Source: Cellulophaga lytica DSM 7489 (lineage in GTDB: Bacteria > Bacteroidota > Bacteroidia > Flavobacteriales > Flavobacteriaceae). From it: 64,000 bases of DNA. The DNA lies in contig NC_015167.1 of assembly GCF_000190595.1 (NCBI RefSeq), positions 570,501 through 634,500 on the forward strand. The letters run 5' to 3'. Positions 38,340-46,865 of this stretch are shown here, in pieces; position 1 is the first letter of the stretch; each line of letters opens with the position of its first letter. A model generated the notes under the pieces. That model ran no database searches. It saw nothing but the letters and a program-made list of their open reading frames with translations, and was not told the origin of the DNA. A program made the position numbers and the translations under genes.

Positions 38340-40841
38340 TTAAAATTTCACAGACAATTGAAGTCCGTAAAATGCTGGAGGACCTGCAATAAATGTTGGT
38401 ATACCAAAAGCACCACCTGTATTACCCGCATCTATAATAAATTCTTCATCTAAAACATTAGTTGCATATAAACTAATTTCATACCTATCTTGTATAGTTA
38501 TACCTGTTCTAATGTTTAATAAACCATAACCATCTTGAGATATATTTGGCAGATTAGTTTCTTCAAAAAATACTTTAGACTTGTAAGTATATGTTGGTCT
38601 TAAAAATACAGCTACTTTTTCACTTAAAGTAGGGTTGATATTAAATCCTGCTGAGAAAGAGTGTTCTGGTGTTAACCTAAACGTATTTCCTGCCAATTGC
38701 TGTGGGTTACCGTCTGAATCTTCATCATCAAAAGAAGCATCTATATACCCATAATTAGCAAAGAAAGAACTACTTTTTGCAAATTGGTACTGCATAGCAG
38801 CCTCAAAGCCTAATGCTGTTGCACTACCACTATCATTAGGAAGAATTACCAAACCATCTGTTTCATCTAAACGTGCAATTGTAGTTTGAAAATTACTGTA
38901 GTCATAATAATATCCATTAATATCAAACTGTAGTTTATTATCTAACATTAATGATTTTAGTCCTAGCTCATAAGACCATACAGTTTCGTCTGACAACACA
39001 TTTACTTCTGTAGCCGATACATTAATTACATTTGGTCTTCTTCCGCGTGCAACGTTACCAAAAACAGTTACCGCATCACTTAAATCATAATTAACAGCAA
39101 ACCTACCTACGGCAGATGTAAAAGTTTCACTTGCCGAAATTCTACCGTTTGTTGGCGTAAATAAGTTGTTAGGGAAAGCTCCTAAAAAGTTACCTAACAA
39201 TCCTGGATTATCTGCATTTATAACCTCTAAACCAGCATTACTATTTTCTAAAGTTGCTCTTAGTCCTAGTGTAAGAGTTAATTTCTCTGTAACATCATAA
39301 GAAGCATCTGCAAAAATATCACCAGAGTAATTTTCTCCGTAATTAATAGACTCCTCTTTATTAAATGGCAATAAAGGAGCTCCTGCTAATGGTCCAAAAC
39401 TACCTGGGTCGTTAGGAATATTAGGAAATAAAGTTGGCACACCGTTTATAACCAAAGCATCTGTTGCTACTAAAAGTGCTAGGTAACTTTGCTCATTAAC
39501 CTCAAAAGGTACTGCTTGTGACCCGTTTTCATAAAAGAAATTAGCTCCAAAGAAACCAGATAGTTTATCATCATTATCAAAATTAAAACGTACTTCTTGA
39601 CTAAATTGTTCTCCTTCTGCAACCTCTCTAAAAAATAAAACTGGTGCCGCTGTACCATCTGCATCAAAAGCCTCATCTGAATTAAATTTTCTATAAGCAG
39701 TAGTAGAAGTTATATCCCAATTGTCATTAAGTGCCGACTTTAAAATTCCTGTAAAACCATATACTGTACGGTCTAACCCTAATTCTTTACCGCGCTCTAA
39801 ATCTGCAAAAGAGTTAGGACTTAAGTCACCTCCTAAAGGAGCAAAAGTTCCACTTTTAAAAGAAGTTCCTGGAGGTGTATCTTGTTGCCAATTTGCAATA
39901 AAATCAAACGTAGTATTATCACTAATCATATATTTTAAAGAACCTCTAAGTGCCAAAGTTTCTTTACCATTTAGGTCTCCTCCAGAAAGGTTTTCTATAT
40001 ACCCATCTCTTCTATTGTAAATTGCAGCTACACGAGCAAACAACTTATCTTTTACTAAAGGTGTGTTTACATAACCGTTTACTAAAAACTGATTGTAATT
40101 ACCAATACCTGTTTTTAAGGAAGCAGAAGTCTCATTTTTAGCTTTATTTTGAATAATATGCATTGCTCCAATCTGCGCTCCTCTACCAAAAAGAGTCCCT
40201 TGTGGGCCTTTTAAAACTTCTACTCGTTCTATGTCAAACAACTCTACTACAGAACCACGAGATTTACTAATAGAAACCCCGTCTTGGAAAACAGATACTC
40301 TTGGCTCTACTCTAGAATCTCCGCTATCACTAGTAATTCCCCTAACAACTATACCAGGATTGTTTACACTTTGTATTTGTATTTGTAAACCTGGTACATA
40401 ATCTGAAAAAGTATCATACTCAAACGTACCTTGGTTATTTATAAAGTCACTCCCATAAGAAGTTATTGCAATTGGTACATCTTTATTTAGTTGCTCTCTT
40501 TTTTGTGCTGTAACCACTAAACCATCTAACTGAAAAGATGGTTCTTTTAAATTAAAGTTTAAAGTTGTTTGCGGAGTTGCAATTTCTACTGATTTTTTTA
40601 TGCTTTTATACCCTAAGTAAGATACTGTAATAGTATAAGTATTATAAGATAAATCATCTAACTTGTATGTCCCGTTTTCATCTGTAACTGCTCCTATTGA
40701 TATACTTTGTATGACTACGTTAGCTCCAATTACAGGAGTTCCTGTTTCATCTAAAACCTGACCAGTTATACCCCCTTTGTTTTGTGCTGTTACCGTAAAT
40801 GCGGTAAGTAATAGTAAAATTAAATAGTAATTATTTTTCAT
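38340..40841 (-). CDS. TonB-dependent outer membrane receptor
   Basis: 833 residues. Signal peptide 1-19 (TVTA/Q), CarboxypepD_reg-like domain at about 22-105 (GQVLDETGTPVIGANVVI, TVSYLGYKS), plug domain from about 112 (VVTAQKREQLNKDVPIAIT, VEVLKGPQGTLFGRGAQIG), and a 22-strand barrel ending in aromatic Phe833. The QKREQ-type TonB region and plug resemble receptors annotated for iron or organic substrates, but there is no SusD partner. With the hydrolase and GDPD genes it may import a lipid-derived compound. A -7 box lies upstream. Confidence 0.93.
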   Translation of the reverse strand: MKNNYYLILLLLTAFTVTAQNKGGITGQVLDETGTPVIGANVVIQSISIGAVTDENGTYKLDDLSYNTYTITVSYLGYKSIKKSVEIATPQTTLNFNLKEPSFQLDGLVVTAQKREQLNKDVPIAITSYGSDFINNQGTFEYDTFSDYVPGLQIQIQSVNNPGIVVRGITSDSGDSRVEPRVSVFQDGVSISKSRGSVVELFDIERVEVLKGPQGTLFGRGAQIGAMHIIQNKAKNETSASLKTGIGNYNQFLVNGYVNTPLVKDKLFARVAAIYNRRDGYIENLSGGDLNGKETLALRGSLKYMISDNTTFDFIANWQQDTPPGTSFKSGTFAPLGGDLSPNSFADLERGKELGLDRTVYGFTGILKSALNDNWDITSTTAYRKFNSDEAFDADGTAAPVLFFREVAEGEQFSQEVRFNFDNDDKLSGFFGANFFYENGSQAVPFEVNEQSYLALLVATDALVINGVPTLFPNIPNDPGSFGPLAGAPLLPFNKEESINYGENYSGDIFADASYDVTEKLTLTLGLRATLENSNAGLEVINADNPGLLGNFLGAFPNNLFTPTNGRISASETFTSAVGRFAVNYDLSDAVTVFGNVARGRRPNVINVSATEVNVLSDETVWSYELGLKSLMLDNKLQFDINGYYYDYSNFQTTIARLDETDGLVILPNDSGSATALGFEAAMQYQFAKSSSFFANYGYIDASFDDEDSDGNPQQLAGNTFRLTPEHSFSAGFNINPTLSEKVAVFLRPTYTYKSKVFFEETNLPNISQDGYGLLNIRTGITIQDRYEISLYATNVLDEEFIIDAGNTGGAFGIPTFIAGPPAFYGLQLSVKF

Positions 40842-41137
40842 TGTGTGTTTTTAAGTTGCCCAAAACTATACAGCTACTGTTAAGCTAAAAGTTAGGCTAC
40901 TTTATAATAATGTTACACAAACATTAATACGCATTAAGTAAGTATTAATAAAGAGCTTCCATTGTTAATAAAAGTTTAAACAAAACACATAACTAACTAA
41001 AAAACAAGCTAGTTAACACTGAAAATGCTATTCAATTTATAAATTGTACAACTGTTCAATTTATACAATAAAAAAAAGCCCTAAACAATATAATTAAATA
41101 TAATGTTTGGGCTTATATCAAAAATAAAATATAATCG
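40842..41137. other. Intergenic region with the receptor -7 box and the ABC-F terminator
   Basis: On the minus strand TAGTTTTG at 40861-40868 matches TAnnTTTG, 20 bases before the receptor ATG, without a clear -33 TTG. The right part holds the ABC-F terminator. No gene is seen. Confidence 0.5.
41077..41114 (-). terminator. Terminator of the ABC-F gene
   Basis: AGCCCTAAACA (41077-41087) pairs with TGTTTGGGCT (41104-41113) with one G-U pair; on the minus strand seven or more T follow. Confidence 0.75.
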
Positions 41138-42775
41138 CTATTTTTTTAAATCGATGTCTTTTATGTTTTTAATCTTATTTCGCTCTAAAAAATCATCAAT
41201 AGTTTCAAAATGTTCTATTACACGTTGATCTTTAAATTCAAATACTTTTTCTGCCAAACCTTGTAGAAAATCACGATCATGAGACACAAGTATTAAAGTA
41301 CCATCAAAATCTAACAATGCTTCTTTTAAAACATCTTTAGATTTTAAATCTAAATGATTTGTAGGTTCATCTAATATTAAGAGGTTTACCGGTTCTAGCA
41401 ATAATTTTACCATTGCTAACCTTGTTTTTTCGCCTCCAGATAGTACACTTACTTTTTTATCTACATCATCTCCTTTAAACATAAACCTACCCAAAATATT
41501 TTTTATTTGAGTACGCACATCTCCTTTAGCAACCTCATCTACTGTTTGAAAAATAGTTAAATCTGGATCTAGTAATGACGCTTGGTTTTGAGCAAAATAA
41601 CCTACTTGTACATTATGTCCTAAACTACATTTGCCCTCATACTCTATTTCGCCTAAAATAGATTTTATCATTGTAGATTTACCTTCTCCGTTTCTACCAA
41701 CAAAAGATACTTTTTCTCCTCTAGAGATAGACATATTAGCGTTCTTAAACACTGTATGGTCTCCGTATGTTTTTGTTAAGTCTTCTACAGTAACTGGGTA
41801 ATCTCCTGAACGCTGTGCAGATGGAAATGATAATTTTAAAGCAGAGTTATCTACTTCATCAATCTCTATAATCTCTAATTTCTCTAACATACGTTCTCTT
41901 GATGAAACTTGGTTTGTTTTAGAGTATGTTCCTTTAAAACGCTCTATAAAACGCATATTGTCTTCTATAAACTTTTGCTGTTCTTCATAGGCTTTTATTT
42001 GATGCGCTCTACGGTCTTCTCTTAATTGCAAGTAATGAGTATAATTTGCTTTGTAATCGTAAATTTTACCCATAGTAACCTCTATAGTTCTATTGGTAAT
42101 ATTGTCTATAAAAGCTCTGTCATGTGATATTACCATTACAGCTTTTGCTTTGTTTACCAAAAAGTCTTCTAACCAAATTACAGACTCAATATCTATGTGG
42201 TTTGTTGGCTCATCTAACAGTATCAAGTCGGGTTTTTGAAGCAGTATTTTTGCTAGCTCTATACGCATACGCCAACCACCACTAAACTCACTTGTTTGCC
42301 TTGTAAAATCTTCTGATCTAAATCCTAATCCTTTTAATGCTTTTTCTACCTCAGCATCATAATTTACATCTTCTAATGCATAATATTGCTCACCAAGTTC
42401 AGACACCTCTTCTATAATTTTCATATAGGCATCACTCTCATAATCTGTTCTTGTCTCTAGCTCTTTATTTAAATAAGCCATACGGTCTCTCATTTCAAAA
42501 ACATGGCTAAAAGCCTTAGAAGCCTCCTCTACTACCGTACTGTTATCTTCTGTTAATAAATGCTGTGGCAAATAAGCAATTACAGTATCTTTAGGGCAAC
42601 TAACTTTACCCTTTGTTGCCTTTTGCTTGCCAGCAACAATTTTCATCATTGTAGATTTTCCAGCCCCGTTTTTACCCATTAATGCAATTTTATCATTTTC
42701 ATTAATAACAAAATTTACACCACTAAATAAGGTTGTTCCGCTAAATTCTACTGCAATATTATCTACTGTAATCAT
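41138..42775 (-). CDS. ABC-F family ATPase
   Basis: 545 residues with two ABC cassettes and no membrane spans. Walker A motifs are GKNGAGKST (about 34-42) and GRNGEGKST (second cassette), with signatures FSGGWRMR and LSGGEKTR and Walker B LILLDEPTNH and LLILDEPTNH. Between the cassettes is the charged P-site tRNA interaction linker (about 240-310, RRAHQIKAYEEQQKF). ABC-F proteins bind the ribosomal E site and relieve stalling; some give antibiotic resistance. Bacteroidota housekeeping copies look like this one, so no resistance role is assumed. A -7 box TAGTTTTG lies at 42794-42801. Confidence 0.94.
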   Translation of the reverse strand: MITVDNIAVEFSGTTLFSGVNFVINENDKIALMGKNGAGKSTMMKIVAGKQKATKGKVSCPKDTVIAYLPQHLLTEDNSTVVEEASKAFSHVFEMRDRMAYLNKELETRTDYESDAYMKIIEEVSELGEQYYALEDVNYDAEVEKALKGLGFRSEDFTRQTSEFSGGWRMRIELAKILLQKPDLILLDEPTNHIDIESVIWLEDFLVNKAKAVMVISHDRAFIDNITNRTIEVTMGKIYDYKANYTHYLQLREDRRAHQIKAYEEQQKFIEDNMRFIERFKGTYSKTNQVSSRERMLEKLEIIEIDEVDNSALKLSFPSAQRSGDYPVTVEDLTKTYGDHTVFKNANMSISRGEKVSFVGRNGEGKSTMIKSILGEIEYEGKCSLGHNVQVGYFAQNQASLLDPDLTIFQTVDEVAKGDVRTQIKNILGRFMFKGDDVDKKVSVLSGGEKTRLAMVKLLLEPVNLLILDEPTNHLDLKSKDVLKEALLDFDGTLILVSHDRDFLQGLAEKVFEFKDQRVIEHFETIDDFLERNKIKNIKDIDLKK

Positions 42776-42793
42776 TTTTATAATTTAAGACTG

Positions 42794-42801
42794 CAAAACT
42801 A
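42794..42801 (-). promoter_or_regulatory. Candidate -7 box of the ABC-F gene
   Basis: TAGTTTTG on the minus strand ends 18 bases before the ATG. No TTG at the -33 distance. Confidence 0.45.
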
Positions 42802-42955
42802 ACAAAAAGTAAAGAATTTAGTAGATAGTTTAAATAGTTTATCAAAAAGCATTAAATCGTCCATTTAACACTCATTAACAAAGACTTACAAGTCTATTAA
42901 CTACTTTTTTTTAATATTAATTGTACATTGTAGATGAACATAAAAAACAAATGAT

Positions 42956-43096
42956 ATGGGAATTATAGATGATAAGAGATTAAAAAGAAAAGTAAAACAA
43001 TCAAATCCTACAAACCCAACAGGTAATACGGATATAGACACAAACAAGTTTGATATTGACTCCGAAACCATTAAGGATCAGCAAAATAAGAAATAA
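42956..43096 (+). CDS. Small hydrophilic hypothetical protein (46 residues)
   Basis: An ATG at 42956 opens a 46-codon frame. The product is basic at the start (DDKRLKRKVKQSNPTNPTGN) and acidic later (DIDTNKFDIDSETIKDQQ), with no membrane span or signal peptide, and probably little fixed structure. A strong terminator follows 20 bases after the stop, which supports a genuine small transcript. I do not recognise the family. An upstream ATG at 42951 ends at once. Confidence 0.55.
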   Translation: MGIIDDKRLKRKVKQSNPTNPTGNTDIDTNKFDIDSETIKDQQNKK

Positions 43097-43115
43097 CCTT
43101 ACAAGCTTTATATGC

Positions 43116-43151
43116 AAAAGCCCCAAAATCTTAATGATTTTGGGGCTTTTC
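43116..43151 (+). terminator. Strong terminator behind the 46-residue gene
   Basis: AAAAGCCCCAAAATC (43116-43130) pairs perfectly with GATTTTGGGGCTTTT (43136-43150) around a five-base loop. Confidence 0.9.
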
Positions 43152-43269
43152 TTTTGTTTAAAAAAACATTTACCGTTTATAGAATATTTTATTTTAATAA
43201 TTGAAAAAAGCATATAATTGCAATAAATTCTTACAAGAATCGTTTTATTTCAATAATTAAAAATAAACA

Positions 43270-44061
43270 ATGAAAAAACAAATTTTACTACTTACAACGT
43301 TCTTATCTGTAACATGTTTTACGCACGCACAAGAACTAGAATCTACTGACCAAACCAACAATGCAGAGCAATCTGTTTTAGAGTATCAAGACAAAAAAAA
43401 CATTGCTAAACTAAGTTTAACAAGTTTAGTTTTTAGAAACTTTCAATTTCAGTACGAGAGGGTTTTAAACAAAACTTTTTCTGTAGCGTTATCTTATGGT
43501 ACAATACCAGAAGGAGGTATTCCATTTGGGAGTTCTTTTGTTGATGAAGACGAAGATGATGATTTATCTAACATTGTAAACGACGGTAAAATGAGTTACT
43601 CTAGTTTTACACCAGAAGTACGTATTTACACAGGGAAAAAAGGATATGGAAAAGGCTTTTATTTAGCTCCGTTTTTTAGAGCATCTAAATACACTTTTAA
43701 AAATGTAAACTTTAGTTTTGATGCAGATGGTGGAGGAACAGAAACTTTAACCACTAGCGGTACTGTTAAAGGTAATACTTTTGGTTTGTTATTTGGATCT
43801 CAGTTTAACCTAGGAAGCAACCTTGTTTTAGACTGGTGGATTGCTGGTCCGCATATTGGGTCTAGTAACGGAAACTTAAAAGGTGTATCATCTAGAGAAT
43901 TATCTCAAAACGAACAAGACGCTTTACTAGAAACTTTACAAGACACAGATATTCCTTTAGTAGATACTGAGTATAAAGTAAGTAAAAATGGCGCAGAAAT
44001 AGATTTAGATGGTCCTTGGGCTGGTGTACGTGCTGGTTTAAGTATTGGATATAGATTTTAA
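43270..44061 (+). CDS. DUF3575-like outer membrane beta-barrel protein
   Basis: 263 residues with signal peptide (cleavage near FTHA/Q, 20-21). The body alternates polar and hydrophobic residues as in a small barrel (NFQFQYERVLNKTFSVALSYG, YGKGFYLAPFFRASKY, FGLLFGSQF) and ends in Tyr-Arg-Phe, typical for outer membrane proteins. It resembles the DUF3575 group of Bacteroidota. A surface loop DEDEDDDLSN (about 91-101) is highly acidic. Function unknown; single gene with its own terminator. Confidence 0.7.
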   Translation: MKKQILLLTTFLSVTCFTHAQELESTDQTNNAEQSVLEYQDKKNIAKLSLTSLVFRNFQFQYERVLNKTFSVALSYGTIPEGGIPFGSSFVDEDEDDDLSNIVNDGKMSYSSFTPEVRIYTGKKGYGKGFYLAPFFRASKYTFKNVNFSFDADGGGTETLTTSGTVKGNTFGLLFGSQFNLGSNLVLDWWIAGPHIGSSNGNLKGVSSRELSQNEQDALLETLQDTDIPLVDTEYKVSKNGAEIDLDGPWAGVRAGLSIGYRF

Positions 44062-44081
44062 AAAATAAATGATTATCATAT

Positions 44082-44118
44082 AAAACCCCTAAAACCAAAA
44101 TGGCTTTAGGGGTTTTCT
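44082..44118 (+). terminator. Terminator of the DUF3575-like gene
   Basis: AAACCCCTAAA-type arm (44083-44093) pairs with TTTAGGGGTTT (44105-44115), followed by a T-rich tract. Confidence 0.8.
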
Positions 44119-44126
44119 TTTTACAA

Positions 44127-44158
44127 AAAAAGTACAACCAACTACGGTTGTACTTTTC
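44127..44158 (-). terminator. Terminator of the siderophore receptor gene
   Basis: AAAAGTACAACC (44128-44139) pairs with GGTTGTACTTTT (44146-44157); on the minus strand T residues follow. Confidence 0.8.
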
Positions 44159-44182
44159 TCATTATAAACTTAAACTAACTTA

Positions 44183-46567
44183 TTAAAACCTGTAGGTTAG
44201 TACTCCTGCAAAATTTCTTGGATCTGTTTGGTTAATGTAACGAGTTCTGTATGCATTATACCCAATTTGATCAAACACATTGTTTACCAAAAAGCGTAAA
44301 CTCCATTGTTTGTTAAGTGCATAAGAAACTTGCGCGTTTACTTGCGTATAAGAATCCACATAAAAAGGTTCTTGGTTAGGCACAATACCTTCATGAGTTA
44401 CAGCTCCTGCACTCCAGTCATTAATTGGTCTTTCTCCTGTATAGTACACTCCTGCGCCTACAGATAATCCTTTTAATTTTTGTTTAAAACTATAATTTGC
44501 GTACACATTAAAAGTATGCTTTGGCGTATTTAAAGGAGCAGAACCATATACAAAAGATGTATGTTCTTTGTATTGCGCATCTATATAGCTATATCCTGTT
44601 ATTACTTCTAAGTTATCTAAAATACGACCACTTAATTCTACCTCTACACCTTTACGCTCGTCATTACCTCCTTTTTCATAAAAACCAGTAGCCACCCAAT
44701 TTTCATCATAAACAGGTAAATTAATATTTTTATTATTGATTTTAAAATAAGTAAAATTAAAACGCAAACGGCTGTCTAACCAATTTGTTTTTACGCCGAC
44801 TTCTAATTGATCAAAACGCTCATTACCTAACTGATTTCCATTTACATCTAACCTAGTACCTGTTCTTGGGTAAGAGCTATTTGTATAAGATGCAAAAACA
44901 TTTATATTTTCTATTGGAGTAATTATAAGTCCGGCTAACGGGTTAAAGGCATCACTTTCTGTAGTTTCTGTTGCTGCATCTGTTAGTGTTTTACTGTAAC
45001 GCAAGCCTATAAAAGATTTTAACCATTTGTTATATGTTATTACATCTTGCGCAACTACTCCTAAAGACCTAGACTCAGATTCTCCTATACTTACATCTCC
45101 AAAACCTAAATCTGCTGGCAGTGTTGATGAGTTAGAAGAAGGATTAAAAACGTCTACAATATCTAAATTAGATCCGCTTTGACTTGTGGTACTATATGCA
45201 GTAGTTCTATAGTCAAAACCAACCTGAAAAGTGTGTGCTATATTTCCTGTTTGCACTTCATCACCAATTAAATCTATCTGCAACACGCTATTTTTATCAT
45301 TACGTGTAGAAATTGCATAACCGCGATTTCTTTGGTTGTAAATAGGGTTGTCATCTGTATCTGTAACTACATTTCCTAAACTAGCTCCTTTATCATCTAA
45401 ATCTAGTGTAGAAGAAAAATAAGCTGCTTTAATACTTAATTTATCATTTATTTCTCTGTTAAAACGAATAGAGTACGTTGCGTTTTTTGTTAATGCTTTG
45501 TCATTTGCATAACCTAAAAATATATTATCTGGTAGGTCATAAATTGCATTTACATTATTCTCATCTAAATTTATAGTACCAACATCTGGAGTTCTACTGT
45601 CATCTAAATAATCCATTTCTGCAGTAATGGTTGTTTTATCGTCTAACCTCCACTCTAAAGAAGGGTTAATGTAAAAACGGTCTGATGACACACCTGTTCT
45701 GTAGCTATCAGATCTTTCTACAGCTCCGTTAATTCTGAATGCTAAATTTTTAGCGTTATCTAGAGGCCCGTACACATCAAAAGTAGCACGTGTTTGCCCA
45801 AAACTACCTACACGTAATGAAGCAGAACCTCCTGAGTAGTATTTTGGGGTTTTTGTTACTATATTAATAACACCACCCGGACTACCTAAATCTGTTGCTA
45901 CACCTTGTGTAATAGATGCTGCACCTTTTAAAACCTGAATGTTATCTACACCTTGCATATCTGTTAGTATTCCCTGCCCTCTAAAATCTGAATGTACACG
46001 CACTCCATTTTTTAAAATAGGAATACCTCTAAACCCACGTGAAGACATACTCTCTCTTTTATTACCATAAGTAGCAAATGTATAAACACCTGGTACATTT
46101 TTAGTTGCATCAGAAATTGTAAGGTTTCCTTGTTGCTCTATTAATTTATCAGAAATGATAGAAATACTCTGAATTTGCTCATAAGGAGCTAAAGGTAAAC
46201 GTGTAAGTGCTTCAATTTTGTCTGGATGCTCAAATCTGTTACCAAAAACCTCAACCTCTTCTAATTTTAAATTATCTTCTAACTTAAAAGTAAGCTTAAT
46301 AGTTTCGTTTTCTTTTAATGTAACCAACTTAACAACACCATGGTAACCAACATAAGATACTTTTACGTTATAGGTGCCTTCTTTTAAATTAGAAATCGTA
46401 AAAAAACCATTTTCATTAGTAGTTGTTCCAATTTTTGTTCCTGATAAAAAAACATTAGCATAGCTCACTGGCTCATTGTTAGCGTCTGTAACATAACCTT
46501 CTATTTGTGATTGAGCAAAAGACATTTGAATTGCTAATACAAATAGTAAACATAACTTTTTATACAT
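44183..46567 (-). CDS. TonB-dependent siderophore receptor
   Basis: 794 residues. Signal peptide 1-18 (SFA/Q), CarboxypepD_reg-like domain at about 22-100, then a siderophore-type plug (QIQSISIISDKLIEQQGNLT, NVPGVYTFATYGNKRESMSSRGF, GVDNIQVLKGAASITQG, LGSPGGVINIVTKTPK) and a barrel ending in YRF. The plug pattern matches ferrichrome/catecholate type receptors. A full promoter and a candidate Fur site lie upstream, consistent with iron control. It is monocistronic. Confidence 0.93.
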   Translation of the reverse strand: MYKKLCLLFVLAIQMSFAQSQIEGYVTDANNEPVSYANVFLSGTKIGTTTNENGFFTISNLKEGTYNVKVSYVGYHGVVKLVTLKENETIKLTFKLEDNLKLEEVEVFGNRFEHPDKIEALTRLPLAPYEQIQSISIISDKLIEQQGNLTISDATKNVPGVYTFATYGNKRESMSSRGFRGIPILKNGVRVHSDFRGQGILTDMQGVDNIQVLKGAASITQGVATDLGSPGGVINIVTKTPKYYSGGSASLRVGSFGQTRATFDVYGPLDNAKNLAFRINGAVERSDSYRTGVSSDRFYINPSLEWRLDDKTTITAEMDYLDDSRTPDVGTINLDENNVNAIYDLPDNIFLGYANDKALTKNATYSIRFNREINDKLSIKAAYFSSTLDLDDKGASLGNVVTDTDDNPIYNQRNRGYAISTRNDKNSVLQIDLIGDEVQTGNIAHTFQVGFDYRTTAYSTTSQSGSNLDIVDVFNPSSNSSTLPADLGFGDVSIGESESRSLGVVAQDVITYNKWLKSFIGLRYSKTLTDAATETTESDAFNPLAGLIITPIENINVFASYTNSSYPRTGTRLDVNGNQLGNERFDQLEVGVKTNWLDSRLRFNFTYFKINNKNINLPVYDENWVATGFYEKGGNDERKGVEVELSGRILDNLEVITGYSYIDAQYKEHTSFVYGSAPLNTPKHTFNVYANYSFKQKLKGLSVGAGVYYTGERPINDWSAGAVTHEGIVPNQEPFYVDSYTQVNAQVSYALNKQWSLRFLVNNVFDQIGYNAYRTRYINQTDPRNFAGVLTYRF

Positions 46568-46599
46568 AATCCTTATTTAGATTTATTTAAAATAATGCC

Positions 46600-46629
46600 C
46601 AAAAGTAAAACTGAAAATTGTAGCAACAA
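46600..46629 (-). promoter_or_regulatory. Promoter of the siderophore receptor
   Basis: TTG (46627-46629), 19 bases, then TACTTTTG (46600-46607) on the minus strand. Confidence 0.7.
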
Positions 46630-46632
46630 AAT

Positions 46633-46653
46633 TATTTAGAATAAATATAAATA
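46633..46653. promoter_or_regulatory. Candidate Fur-type operator
   Basis: A 21-base AT-rich inverted repeat with outer arms TATTTA and TAAATA; eight of ten base pairs are symmetric. It sits directly upstream of the receptor's -33 element. Assignment to Fur is by resemblance and context only. Confidence 0.4.
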
Positions 46654-46801
46654 GAAAGTTAAAACTAATTTTAAATGATTGATTTTTAAGTAATTAAATT
46701 ATATATAAAAAATAAACAAAAACTCATAAAAAAATTAACAATGCGTTTTTTTATTTAGATAAATAGAATAAACTAGGTATGTTTAAAAGTTTACAAACAA
46801 A

Positions 46802-46838
46802 AAAACACCATTCCCCTAATTGTAGAGAAATGGTGTTT
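46802..46838 (-). terminator. Terminator of pyruvate carboxylase gene
   Basis: AAACACCATT (46803-46812) pairs with AATGGTGTTT (46829-46838); on the minus strand seven T follow. Confidence 0.8.
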
Positions 46839-46865
46839 ACTATTTTAAAATAGTTGCTATAAATA

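Noticed and set aside
41138-42775. ABC-F protein as an antibiotic resistance determinant
   Set aside because: Nothing in the sequence or context (no resistance leader peptide, no mobile DNA) separates it from housekeeping ABC-F proteins.
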